This document shows, one piece after another, positions 51,430 to 60,765 of a DNA stretch of 64,000 bases. Origin of the DNA: Alicyclobacillaceae bacterium I2511 (GTDB lineage Bacteria > Bacillota > Bacilli > Alicyclobacillales > Alicyclobacillaceae); the NCBI GenBank assembly GCA_003584005.1, contig QXHL01000005.1, forward strand, positions 1 through 64,000, read 5' to 3'. The first letter of the stretch is position 1, and each line of letters opens with the position of its first letter. A program made the translations under genes and the position numbers. Below the pieces are notes generated by a model that was not told where the DNA came from, did not search any database, and saw nothing but the letters and a program-made list of their open reading frames with translations.

Positions 51430-53400
51430 GTGCAGGTAACATCGCGAGTCATCCGGCGTCGCATCATGACTCTGTTTTTGTTGCTGCTGGCCGCCGTAGG
51501 CGGGTTAATTGGCCGCTTAGCCTATATTCAGGTGGGGCAAACGCAGTGGTTGAGTGGACGGGCCCACAATTTATGGAGCAGGAGCATCCCAGTACAAGGG
51601 GTGCGTGGAACGATTTCTGATGACCACGGCCTGCCCCTGGTGTACACTGCGACGGCACCTTCTGTTTTATCTGTGCCGGCGCAAGTGACGAATAAGTCCA
51701 GCACGGCAACGAAATTGTCAAATGTGCTGCACATGTCGGCAGAAAAAATTTTGCAGACCTTACAACAACATAAAGCTATGGTGTGGATTTCACCGGGTGG
51801 AAGGCGCATCACGGACACCCAGGCGGAGGCGGTGCGGGCTTTACATCTGCCGGGTATCTATATTACCGAGGAGGGAAAACGAACTTATCCAGAGGGGTCT
51901 CTGGCGTCCCAGGTCTTGGGCATCACAGGGGCAGACAATCAAGGCATTACAGGCATTGAAAAACAGTACAATTCTGTTCTCTCTGGCCAACCTGGGTATA
52001 TTGAGTTTTATGCCAATGCCAAGGGCCAGCGCATGCCGGGAACGGGGGAGCAGTATATACCACCTGTCAATGGAGACAACATTCAATTAACAATCAACAC
52101 ACAAATACAGCAGTTTGTGGAACGGGAAATTGAACAATCCGTGGCGGAGTATCACCCTAACAGCGTGACTGCAATTGTTGCGAATCCAAAAACAGGGGCC
52201 ATTTTAGCGATGGCTAATTATCCTACCTTCAATCCGGCCCACTGGCGGGACTATCCGCCTAACACATACAATCAAAATCTCGCTATATGGCAAACCTTTG
52301 AGCCTGGATCTACTTTTAAGGTGGTCACTTTATCAGCTGCTTTGCAGGAGAACAAGGTGAACTTAGCCGATAAGTTTTTTGACCCGGGTTACTATGAGGT
52401 GGCGGGACACAGAATTCGTTGTTGGAAGGCAGGGGGGCATGGATCTGAATCATTTCTAAACGTAGTAGAAAACTCTTGTAACCCTGGATTTGTTGCTTTA
52501 GGTGAAAGACTGGGGAAACAAACTCTTTTTGGATATATTAAAAAATTTGGTTTTGGTACTAAGACAGGCGTTGATTTACCAGGGGAAGGAAACGGAATTT
52601 TATTCAAGCTAAGTCAAGTGGGGCCTTTGGAACTGGCAACCACCTCCTTTGGTCAGGGTGTTTCGGTAACACCCATCCAACAGGTAATGGCCATGTCGGC
52701 CATTGCAAACGGTGGGTTGCTGATGAAGCCCTATCTTATGGATAAGGAAACAAATCCAGTGACTGGACAGGTGGTGCGACAAACCCAGCCCACTGTGGTG
52801 CGAAGAGTGATTTCTACGCAAACTTCGGCCTTGGTGCGACAGACGCTGGAGAGTGTTGTGGCCAATGGCAGTGGCCGCTCAGCTTACGTGGATGGGTATC
52901 GTGTGGCGGGGAAAACGGGGACCGCACAGGTGGCGGAAAATGGGCACTATACCAGTGGACACTATATTGTATCCTTCATGGGAATGGCTCCTGCCAGTGA
53001 TCCACGTCTGGTGGCCTATCTTGCCATCGACTATCCTCGCCCGCAAAATGGTGTGGTGTTTGGCGGTGTGATTGTGGCGCCTATTGTGGGCCGTATTCTC
53101 GGCGACAGTCTGCAGTATTTGCAGGTTCCAAAAAGTACCCAAGGGCTTTCAAAAAAATTCCGGTACGGTGATATTCCCTTGTACACCATGCCGAGTTTTG
53201 TGGGATTGACTGTGGGCGATGCGCAGCGGACGGCGATTGAGAGCAGCGCTCAAATTCATACGGAGGTGGTGGGGCAAGGCAAGTACGTCATCGCCCAAGC
53301 ACCTGCGCCTGGGACTAAAGTTGCTTATGGGCAAACCATCCGGCTGTATTTGGGTGGACAGATGCCGCAGCGCCCAGCGGTGCCTCCGCCCGTGCATTAA
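51430..53400 (+). CDS. spoVD: Sporulation-specific penicillin-binding protein SpoVD-like
   Basis: 656 residues from the GTG at 51430, 8 bases after GGAGG. Membrane anchor IMTLFLLLLAAVGGLIGRLAYI, dimerisation domain, transpeptidase with Ser294 in PGSTFKVVTL, SCN in VENSCNPGFV, and KTGT in AGKTGTAQVA, then a single PASTA domain (about 580-645). A second FtsI paralog with SxN as SCN and one PASTA is how Bacillus SpoVD looks; SpoVD acts in spore cortex synthesis. Transcription from its own mother-cell promoter is likely but I could not identify one. Confidence 0.9.
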   Translation: MQVTSRVIRRRIMTLFLLLLAAVGGLIGRLAYIQVGQTQWLSGRAHNLWSRSIPVQGVRGTISDDHGLPLVYTATAPSVLSVPAQVTNKSSTATKLSNVLHMSAEKILQTLQQHKAMVWISPGGRRITDTQAEAVRALHLPGIYITEEGKRTYPEGSLASQVLGITGADNQGITGIEKQYNSVLSGQPGYIEFYANAKGQRMPGTGEQYIPPVNGDNIQLTINTQIQQFVEREIEQSVAEYHPNSVTAIVANPKTGAILAMANYPTFNPAHWRDYPPNTYNQNLAIWQTFEPGSTFKVVTLSAALQENKVNLADKFFDPGYYEVAGHRIRCWKAGGHGSESFLNVVENSCNPGFVALGERLGKQTLFGYIKKFGFGTKTGVDLPGEGNGILFKLSQVGPLELATTSFGQGVSVTPIQQVMAMSAIANGGLLMKPYLMDKETNPVTGQVVRQTQPTVVRRVISTQTSALVRQTLESVVANGSGRSAYVDGYRVAGKTGTAQVAENGHYTSGHYIVSFMGMAPASDPRLVAYLAIDYPRPQNGVVFGGVIVAPIVGRILGDSLQYLQVPKSTQGLSKKFRYGDIPLYTMPSFVGLTVGDAQRTAIESSAQIHTEVVGQGKYVIAQAPAPGTKVAYGQTIRLYLGGQMPQRPAVPPPVH

Positions 53401-53525
53401 ATTGACTTTAGCATGAAAAACCAATAGATTGACTGTGTGTTTGCCTGTGTCGAGATGTGCAGGTACATCGGTTTGGTTGGACTGTATAGAGAAAAAATTG
53501 TTGGACCCGGTGGGGGGAAGTCATT

Positions 53526-55022
53526 GTGCGGTTAACGGTACTCAGGCGGGCGCTATTGAAAGTTAAAACAAGTGGTTTTGTAGATGTTGAAATTACAAAA
53601 ATTACGAGTGATTCCCGAAGGGCTTGTCCGGGTGCATTGTTTACGGCGATTCGCGGCTATACGGTGGATGGACACGACTTTGTGGACGCGGCTGTTGCCG
53701 CGGGTGCTGTGGCTGTAATGGTGGAGCGGCCGATAGTGGGATTGACGGTGCCGCAGTTGGTTGTACCAGACTGTCGTTTAGCGTCTGCAATTTTGGCGGA
53801 TGTGTTTTACGGACATCCTTCAAACCAGTTACGCATGATTGGGGTCACGGGTACCAATGGTAAAACTACAGTGACACATCTAATTGAACGGGTTTTGACC
53901 AATGCAGGCCACCATGTGGGGCTGTACGGAACCATTGGGAAACGTATTGGGGATGTGACTGAGGAGGTTTTAAACACCACTCCCGAAGCGGTGGACTTGC
54001 AAGGGATTATTCACGAAATGGTAGAACAAGGGTGTACTTATGGTGTCATGGAGGTTTCCTCACACGCTTTGGAACTACGTCGGGTGGCAGGAACTCGCTA
54101 CCATATTGCTGTATTCACAAATTTCACCCAAGATCATCTGGATTTCCACAAAACGATGGATGCCTATTTGGCTGCGAAAGGAAAATTGTTCAGCAGGCTT
54201 GGCAACACCTATGGGGACAATCGGGGGTCCATGTGTTACGCAGTTTTAAATCGGGATGACCCGGCCTACCCGTATCTTCAGGAACAGAGCGTGATGGAGT
54301 GTATCACCTATGGGGTCCATGCGGACAGTGATTTTCGCGCTTCAAATATTTTGGTGCAGGCGGAGGGGACTCGTTTTACTGTGGCCACCCCTGCTGGATT
54401 GTGGCCGATACAGCTGGCATTGACGGGACGCTTCAATGTTTACAATGCCTTAGCTGCCCTTGCAGTAGGATGGTTAGAGGAAATTCCCATGCCACAGGTG
54501 ATTGCCGCATTGCAACAAGTCGCAGGCATTCCAGGCCGCTTGGAGCGAGTGAATGCGGGGCAGCCATTCACAATTCTGGTGGATTATTCTCATACCCCTG
54601 ATAGCCTTGACAACGCCTTGCATACGGTGCGCGAGTTCAGCCGTAATCGTGTAGTTTGCGTCGTTGGGTGCGGTGGGGATCGGGACAAAGGGAAACGCCC
54701 TCAGATGGCAAAAATTGCTTGCGAGCTGTGTGACACTGTGATTTTGACAAGTGACAACCCGCGTACCGAAGCGCCGGAAAGCATTCTGGATGACATGGAA
54801 GCAGGTGTACAGGGGCGTTATGAGAACTATCGGCGACTGACGGATCGACAACAGGCGATTGAGTGGGCCATCCAGCATGCCGCTCCGGACGATGTGTTGT
54901 TGATAGCGGGAAAAGGGCACGAATCTTATCAAATCATTGGTCGTGAGAAACACTATTTTGATGACCGAGAAGTGGCCAAGACGGCTGTGTTCCGTTTCTA
55001 CGGTACAGCAGGGGGAGAGTAA
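53526..55022 (+). CDS. murE: UDP-MurNAc-L-Ala-D-Glu:meso-diaminopimelate ligase
   Basis: 498 residues from a GTG behind GGGGGGAAG. Mur ligase with ATP loop GVTGTNGKTTVTHLI, NFTQDHLDFHKTM, DYSHTPDSLDNAL and GCGGDRDKGKRP. The DNPR motif (LTSDNPRTEAPE) selects meso-diaminopimelate rather than lysine, so the wall is the A1-gamma type. There is a 125-base gap after spoVD. The murF gene that often follows is not here, as in Bacillus subtilis. Confidence 0.96.
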   Translation: MRLTVLRRALLKVKTSGFVDVEITKITSDSRRACPGALFTAIRGYTVDGHDFVDAAVAAGAVAVMVERPIVGLTVPQLVVPDCRLASAILADVFYGHPSNQLRMIGVTGTNGKTTVTHLIERVLTNAGHHVGLYGTIGKRIGDVTEEVLNTTPEAVDLQGIIHEMVEQGCTYGVMEVSSHALELRRVAGTRYHIAVFTNFTQDHLDFHKTMDAYLAAKGKLFSRLGNTYGDNRGSMCYAVLNRDDPAYPYLQEQSVMECITYGVHADSDFRASNILVQAEGTRFTVATPAGLWPIQLALTGRFNVYNALAALAVGWLEEIPMPQVIAALQQVAGIPGRLERVNAGQPFTILVDYSHTPDSLDNALHTVREFSRNRVVCVVGCGGDRDKGKRPQMAKIACELCDTVILTSDNPRTEAPESILDDMEAGVQGRYENYRRLTDRQQAIEWAIQHAAPDDVLLIAGKGHESYQIIGREKHYFDDREVAKTAVFRFYGTAGGE

Positions 55023-55024
55023 CG

Positions 55025-56002
55025 ATGGACGTACAAGCCCTTGCCCTGACGGCGGCAGCGGCATTTGTAATTTCAGTTTTACTAGGACCTGTTGTGATTC
55101 CAAGTTTGCGCAAGTTGAAAATGGGGCAGCGAATTAGAGAAGAAGGACCGGCGCATCATCAGAGTAAGTCAGGCACCCCCACAATGGGAGGCATCATGAT
55201 TGTGTTGGCCGTCCTGTTAGCGACACTGCGCTTTGCCATTTCCAGCCCGGAAATGGTCATTTTGTTAATGGCCACCCTAGGGTTTGGAATCATTGGTTTT
55301 ACCGATGATTTTATTAAGGTGGTAAAACGGAGAAACTTAGGGTTAACGGCTCGTCAGAAATTACTCTTGCAAGCCGTGGTCACCGTGGTCCTATTTTTTT
55401 TGCTGCGTTGGCGGTGGGCCCAAGAAAATCAACCTTTTGTGGTGAATGTGCCTTTTACTCCTTGGAGCCTGAACATAGGAATATTGTATATTTTGTTTTT
55501 GCTATTGGTGCTGATTGCCAGCACCAATGCGGTGAATTTAACAGACGGATTGGACGGATTGGCTTCCGGAACGGCTGCTGTCGTGTTTGCGGCATATGGG
55601 ATTTATGCTTATTGGCACACAGCTTATGATGTTTCCTTGTTTTGTGCAGCGATGGTAGGGGCGCTGCTGGGCTTTTTGGTGTTTAATCGGCATCCTGCAA
55701 AGGTATTTATGGGGGACACAGGTTCATTAGCCATTGGGGGGGCTCTCGCTCTAGTAGCGGTGTTAACCCATAGTGAATTGGGACTCATTTTGTTTGGAAT
55801 GGTTTTCGTTATCGAGGCGCTGTCGGTCATTATTCAGGTGTTTTCATTTCAAGTTTTTGGCCGCCGGGTTTTCCGTATGAGCCCGTTACATCACCATTTT
55901 GAGATGTCCGGGTGGTCCGAGTGGGAAGTTGTGTTGGCTTTTTGGTTGTTTGCTTTCTTAACTTCCTTTGGAACACTGTTTCTGTTCTCTCCCCATATTT
56001 GA
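55025..56002 (+). CDS. mraY: Phospho-MurNAc-pentapeptide transferase
   Basis: 325 residues, an integral membrane enzyme with about ten helices. Transfers phospho-MurNAc-pentapeptide to undecaprenyl phosphate, giving lipid I. Motifs: GTPTMGGIMIV, FTDDFIKVVKRRNLGLTARQK, NLTDGLDGLASG, FMGDTGSLAIGGAL and SPLHHHFEMSG. It starts 2 bases after the murE stop. Confidence 0.97.
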   Translation: MDVQALALTAAAAFVISVLLGPVVIPSLRKLKMGQRIREEGPAHHQSKSGTPTMGGIMIVLAVLLATLRFAISSPEMVILLMATLGFGIIGFTDDFIKVVKRRNLGLTARQKLLLQAVVTVVLFFLLRWRWAQENQPFVVNVPFTPWSLNIGILYILFLLLVLIASTNAVNLTDGLDGLASGTAAVVFAAYGIYAYWHTAYDVSLFCAAMVGALLGFLVFNRHPAKVFMGDTGSLAIGGALALVAVLTHSELGLILFGMVFVIEALSVIIQVFSFQVFGRRVFRMSPLHHHFEMSGWSEWEVVLAFWLFAFLTSFGTLFLFSPHI

Positions 56003-56057
56003 AAAATGGGTGTGGTGAAACAGGCAAAAATCGTAGAGAATATGGAGGATGAGGGCA

Positions 56058-57416
56058 ATGGAGCCCGTTTGTAAAGGGCACGTTTTGGTGGTAGGTATGG
56101 CGAAAAGCGGGGTGGGTGTGGCAAAACTGTTACTTTCCAGGGGGTACCAGGTGGTTGTCAATGACCGCCGTTCACGAAGCGAAATGGAGGCGTCGGTTGC
56201 CCGCTTGGAAGCACTGGGGGCAACTGTCGTATGTGGGAACCATGACCTTTCGTTGCTCAAACCAAACCTGGACTTTATTGTGAAAAACCCTGGTATTCCA
56301 TACAACATTCCGCTGATTCAAGCGGCTTTGGAGCGACAACTACCTGTGTACAGCGAGGTGGAAGTGGCGGCTTGGTTTATTACCACACCAATTGTGGCGG
56401 TAACTGGTAGCAACGGAAAAACTACCACCACCACTCTCATTGGAGAGATGTTATTTCACTCTGGGCAACAGCCATTGGTAGCGGGCAATATTGGCACTGC
56501 CGTGTCAGAGGTTGTGGGCCACGCGCAGGCAGGTGTGCCGTTGGTTCTAGAGGTATCCAGTTTTCAATTGCAAGGCACAGCGAGTTTTCATCCCCACGTA
56601 GCGGTACTATTGAATTTTTATCCGGCCCATTTGGATTATCACGGTTCTTTTGAGAATTACACAGCTGCTAAATGGAAAATCACAGAGAATCAAACAAGCG
56701 AAGATGTGGTGGTACTCAATTACGACCAACCTTTGCTGCGTCAACGGGCTGAGCAATTGCGGGCACGGGTGGTTTGGTTTAGCCGACTGCAGTTAGTTTC
56801 CAATGGATCTGCTGTCGAGGATGGCTGGATTGTGTTGCGCTTGGATGGCAAAAGTTTGCCTGTCCTCCGTGTCCAGGATGTGGCCTTACCTGGCGAACAC
56901 AACCTAGAAAATGCCTTGGCTGCAGTGACGGCGGCCTGGGTTATGGGGGGTACAGTTGCAGGTATTGCAACAGTGCTCCAAACGTTTGCCGGAATTGAGC
57001 ACCGTTTGGAATATGTAGGGAAACAGGAGGGGATTGTTTTTTACAATGATTCTAAGGCCACCAATCCCACATCTGCGCGACAGGCTTTGAATTCCTTTCC
57101 GGGTCCGATTGTCTGGATTGCCGGGGGACTAGACCGTGGAGATGATTTCACAATTCTTGAAGGACTTTTGGCACAAAGGGTTAAGGCGGCAGTATTGCTG
57201 GGCCAATCTGCGCAGTTACTGGCTGAAGTGTGTCAGCGGGCCGGGGTCCCTGTGGTGAATTTGGTGACCAGTTTGGCAGAAGCGGTTGCACTCGCCCGTG
57301 ATTTAGCGAATTCGGGGGATGTGGTATTGCTTTCCCCTGGTTGCGCAAGTTGGGACATGTTTACTTCCTTTGAAGAGCGAGGACGCATGTTTAAAAATTT
57401 GGTGCATACATTGTAG
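56058..57416 (+). CDS. murD: UDP-MurNAc-L-alanine:D-glutamate ligase
   Basis: 452 residues from the ATG at 56058, 9 bases after GGAGG. N-terminal UDP-binding fold VVGMAKSGVGVAKLLL, ATP loop VTGSNGKTTTTTLIGE, NFYPAHLDYHGSFENY, LPGEHNLENALAA, NDSKATNPTSARQAL and LLSPGCASWDMFTSFEERG. Adds D-glutamate in the cytoplasmic stage of wall synthesis. Confidence 0.96.
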   Translation: MEPVCKGHVLVVGMAKSGVGVAKLLLSRGYQVVVNDRRSRSEMEASVARLEALGATVVCGNHDLSLLKPNLDFIVKNPGIPYNIPLIQAALERQLPVYSEVEVAAWFITTPIVAVTGSNGKTTTTTLIGEMLFHSGQQPLVAGNIGTAVSEVVGHAQAGVPLVLEVSSFQLQGTASFHPHVAVLLNFYPAHLDYHGSFENYTAAKWKITENQTSEDVVVLNYDQPLLRQRAEQLRARVVWFSRLQLVSNGSAVEDGWIVLRLDGKSLPVLRVQDVALPGEHNLENALAAVTAAWVMGGTVAGIATVLQTFAGIEHRLEYVGKQEGIVFYNDSKATNPTSARQALNSFPGPIVWIAGGLDRGDDFTILEGLLAQRVKAAVLLGQSAQLLAEVCQRAGVPVVNLVTSLAEAVALARDLANSGDVVLLSPGCASWDMFTSFEERGRMFKNLVHTL

Positions 57417-57487
57417 CGGTTGTCCCATGACAAGGGAAACCTTTGCGAGACCGACTTTGCGGCTCGCAGTCACGGGAGGGATTGCAC

Positions 57488-58597
57488 ATGAGTCACTCCA
57501 ACGATAGGCTGGATTGGCTACTCGTTGGCATCACTTTAATTCTTTTAATGATTGGGTTGCTGATGGTTCACAGTGCCAGTTCAGTGATTTCCGCACAACG
57601 CTTTGGAGATGCCTATTTTTACGCTAAACGTCAACTGTTGTGGGCCCTGTTAGGGCTGGTTGCCATGACTTGGACAGCAAGGGTGGATTATCACCAATGG
57701 CGGCGTTTTGCGCCGCAATTAATTTTGCTAAGCTTTGTATTTCTCGCAGTGGTTTTGATCCCAGGGGTTGGGCAAAATAGAGGGGGCTCACAGGCTTGGC
57801 TGGGGATTGGGTCGTTTGGCATTCAACCCTCAGAATTTGCGAAGTTAGCTTTGATCTTGTTTTTAGCTCACGATTTAGAGCACAATAAACATAAATTGCA
57901 GTCTTTCTGGCGCGGCTTTGTTCCGCCCTTGACAATGGCCCTGGTGGCTGTGGGGCTCATTATGTTAGAACCTGATTTAGGGCAAAGTGTGGTCATTGTT
58001 GGAACTACTGTGATTTTGCTGTTTGCTGCTGGGGCTAAATTGAGTCATTTGGGTGTGTTGGCTGGGGTAGGTGGCTTAGGATTTGTTGGGCTGGTGGCCA
58101 TGGCTCCATATCGGATGATGCGTATTGTCGCCTTCCTAGATCCATGGAAAGACCCGTTAGGAAAAGGATATCAAATTATCCAATCCCTATATGCACTAGG
58201 ATCAGGTGGCTTGTTGGGGTTGGGAATCGGCAATAGCCATCAAAAATACTTTTATTTACCTGAGCCGCAAACAGACTTTGTATTTTCCATTCTTGGAGAA
58301 GAATTAGGATTTTTAGGTGCGGCCACTGTATTGGCGCTATTTGCCAGCATGGTGTGGCGTGGCTATCGTACGGCTTTGTATGCTCCCGATGCATACGGAG
58401 CTTTGCTTGCTGCGGGAATCACTGGAATGATAGCGGTTCAGGTACTGATTAATGTTGGGGTGGTCACAGGGTCTATTCCGGCTACGGGGATTACATTGCC
58501 GTTCATTAGTTTTGGAGGTTCTTCTTTAACGTTGATGTTGACGGCCATGGGGATATTGTTGAATATTTCTACAAAATCAACATTCCCTGTTAAATAG
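57488..58597 (+). CDS. ftsW: SEDS glycosyltransferase FtsW/SpoVE
   Basis: 369 residues from the ATG at 57488, behind GGGAGGG. About ten membrane helices. Seen: LLMVHSAS, FYAKRQLLWALLG, NRGGSQAWLGIGSFGIQPSEFAKLALI, LEPDLGQSVVI, GKGYQIIQSLYALGSGGLLGLGIGNS, EPQTDFVFSILGEELGFLGA and TGITLPFISFGGSSL. These proteins polymerise glycan strands. In Bacillus the gene at this place, between murD and murG, is spoVE, used in sporulation; which role applies here cannot be decided. Confidence 0.93.
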   Translation: MSHSNDRLDWLLVGITLILLMIGLLMVHSASSVISAQRFGDAYFYAKRQLLWALLGLVAMTWTARVDYHQWRRFAPQLILLSFVFLAVVLIPGVGQNRGGSQAWLGIGSFGIQPSEFAKLALILFLAHDLEHNKHKLQSFWRGFVPPLTMALVAVGLIMLEPDLGQSVVIVGTTVILLFAAGAKLSHLGVLAGVGGLGFVGLVAMAPYRMMRIVAFLDPWKDPLGKGYQIIQSLYALGSGGLLGLGIGNSHQKYFYLPEPQTDFVFSILGEELGFLGAATVLALFASMVWRGYRTALYAPDAYGALLAAGITGMIAVQVLINVGVVTGSIPATGITLPFISFGGSSLTLMLTAMGILLNISTKSTFPVK

Positions 58598-58634
58598 GAA
58601 ACTTTACTGTCAAATCGGTGGGGTGTGAATAAAA

Positions 58635-59750
58635 TTGCGGGTGTTGTTGACTGGAGGCGGAACTGGGGGACACGTTTACCCCGGGTTGACGTTGTGGCGT
58701 TATATTTTACAGATGCACCCGGAGGCAGAGGTGCTATACATAGGTTCGAATAAAGGCCTGGAGCGGGAGATTGTGGCCCACGCAGGCCTGCCTTTTGTAA
58801 CAGTGCCAGCGACTGGTTTGAAGCGGCAGATCAGTTTGGATGCATTTCGAACTTTGTGGACAGTCTGGCGTGGGTACCGCGCTGCGCGACGGCTAATTAA
58901 TAACTTTCGACCCGACGTGGCCGTAGGGACAGGGGGGTATGTAGCGCTACCAGTCATTTGGGCGGCGTCCAGGATGGGAATTCCCACAGTGGTGTGGGAG
59001 GCGAATGCACGGCCTGGATTAACGAATCAGTTGTTAAGCTACCGCGCCAAAGCTGTGGCTGTTTCTTTCATTGATACGCAAAGTTTATTTTCACACGCTC
59101 GAAAGGTGACTTTTACCGGCCATCCGAGGGGCAGTGAGGTGCGGGGAGTAAATCCTGATGCGGTGGAGCAGGTGCGCAAGGATTATGGGATTCCCCAAGG
59201 AAGCCGCTTGGTGGTGATATTTGCCGGGAGTAGAGGTGCGGCAACTATCAATCAGGTGGTGAAACAAATGTGGACGGAACTGGCAAGGCGAACAAATTGG
59301 TATGTGGTGCATGCAACGGGTGAAGATCACTTTCAACAGATTCAGGCTGAATCCAAGGACTGTCCCAAAAATGTGCGACTGACACCCTTTATTCACAATA
59401 TGCCTGCTTTGATGAGTTTAGCGGATGTACTTGTCACGCGGGCGGGGGGGGCAACATTGGCTGAAATATGTTCCTTTGCTTTACCTTCCATTTTGATTCC
59501 ATCCCCCTATGTGACGGCCAATCATCAAGAGGAAAATGCACGCAGGTTGGTGGAACGGGGTGCGGCTAAATTAATCTTGGAAGCAGACTTGTCTGCCCCA
59601 AGGCTACTGCGTGAATTACAATTAATTTTGGAAACTAGTCAGGGATCTGTATTGGCGGATAATGCCCGCAGGCTGGCTGTTCCAGATGCAGTCCACACAT
59701 TATATCAATTGGTGATGGAGATTTGTGACTGTGAAACGGGCACACAATAA
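58635..59750 (+). CDS. murG: UDP-GlcNAc:undecaprenyl-PP-MurNAc-pentapeptide transferase
   Basis: 371 residues from a TTG about 10 bases after GGTGGGGTG. It makes lipid II from lipid I. Motifs: LLTGGGTGGHVYPGL, AVGTGGYVALPV, FAGSRGAATINQVVK, and TRAGGATLAEICSFALPSILIPSPYVTANHQEENARRL. Full length. Confidence 0.96.
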   Translation: MRVLLTGGGTGGHVYPGLTLWRYILQMHPEAEVLYIGSNKGLEREIVAHAGLPFVTVPATGLKRQISLDAFRTLWTVWRGYRAARRLINNFRPDVAVGTGGYVALPVIWAASRMGIPTVVWEANARPGLTNQLLSYRAKAVAVSFIDTQSLFSHARKVTFTGHPRGSEVRGVNPDAVEQVRKDYGIPQGSRLVVIFAGSRGAATINQVVKQMWTELARRTNWYVVHATGEDHFQQIQAESKDCPKNVRLTPFIHNMPALMSLADVLVTRAGGATLAEICSFALPSILIPSPYVTANHQEENARRLVERGAAKLILEADLSAPRLLRELQLILETSQGSVLADNARRLAVPDAVHTLYQLVMEICDCETGTQ

Positions 59751-59830
59751 TGGGTTGGACCATATGATGCCATGCGGACCTGGGCGTGGGCGCGTCGCTC
59801 GCCGCGAATGGATGACCTTGGAGGGATGGT

Positions 59831-60760
59831 ATGGACACGCAAATCACGCTTGCTGTGCTTGCTGAGTATGGGGTGCAGGGAGTACAAGCAAATGAACCTA
59901 TGGCACGCCACACGACGTGGCGGATTGGCGGTCCGTCCGACCTGTTTTTCCGTCCGACGAGTGTAATTGAATTGCAAAATGTTTTACGGGCCGCAATGCG
60001 CTTAGAAATACCAGTAATTGTAATGGGCCGGGGATCAAATCTGCTGGTTTTGGATGGAGGCATACGTGGCCTAGTTATTCAACTGCACGACACATTCGCC
60101 CAATGGACCTTAACAGAGGGATGCTTAATTACACAGTCCGGGCGTAGCTTGGTTTCCGTTGCCAACATTGCGATTCGTGAAGGGATGGCAGGTCTGGAAT
60201 TTGCAACAGGCATCCCGGGTTCTGTTGGGGGTGCCGTAATGATGAATGCGGGGGCACATGGGGGTGAAGTCAAAGATGTCCTACTGTGGGCGGATGTGCT
60301 TGAATTTGACGGAACATTGCACAGGATGACCCCAGAGGAGTTGCAATTTGATTACCGTTCCAGCGTTCTTAAGGACCATCCCGCTGTTGTCGCATCTGTG
60401 GCCTTCGCTTTACACCCGGGGAATTCGCAGGAAATGACGGCGAGAGTCAGACAGTGGGCACAGCGACGTTCGGCCACACAGCCTTTGTCCCAACCCAACT
60501 GTGGCTCCGTTTTTCGCAATCCGCCAGGAGCCCATGCGGCAGCCTTGATTGAACAAGCAGGGCTTAAAGGCTTGATTTACGGGGGTGCCCAAATCAGTGA
60601 AAAACACAGCAACTTTATTGTAAATCTTGGAACAGCCACGGCTAAAGACGTGTTATGGCTGATGCGTTACGCCCAGAAAACCGTTCATGACCGGTTTGAC
60701 ATCCAATTAGAGACGGAAGTTAGAATTATTGGTGAATCCGAATTGGCGTTGGGGAGGTGA
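59831..60760 (+). CDS. murB: UDP-N-acetylenolpyruvoylglucosamine reductase
   Basis: 309 residues with TTGGAGGG before the ATG. FAD enzyme: ARHTTWRIGGPSDLFF, GRGSNLLVLDGGIRGLVI, EFATGIPGSVGGAVMMNAGAHGGEV, YRSSVL, the proton-donor serine in NCGSVFRNP, and the C-terminal glutamate region FDIQLETEVRIIGE. Completes UDP-MurNAc after MurA, whose gene overlaps the murB end. Confidence 0.96.
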   Translation: MDTQITLAVLAEYGVQGVQANEPMARHTTWRIGGPSDLFFRPTSVIELQNVLRAAMRLEIPVIVMGRGSNLLVLDGGIRGLVIQLHDTFAQWTLTEGCLITQSGRSLVSVANIAIREGMAGLEFATGIPGSVGGAVMMNAGAHGGEVKDVLLWADVLEFDGTLHRMTPEELQFDYRSSVLKDHPAVVASVAFALHPGNSQEMTARVRQWAQRRSATQPLSQPNCGSVFRNPPGAHAAALIEQAGLKGLIYGGAQISEKHSNFIVNLGTATAKDVLWLMRYAQKTVHDRFDIQLETEVRIIGESELALGR

Positions 60761-60765
60761 CGTTA

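Noticed and set aside
53401-55030. Absence of murF and murC from the division cluster as an anomaly
   Set aside because: Bacillus subtilis also lacks both in this cluster, so it is ordinary.
54474-55103. Minus-strand open frame of about 200 codons
   Set aside because: It is opposite the murE C-terminal domain and mraY start, with no start signal.
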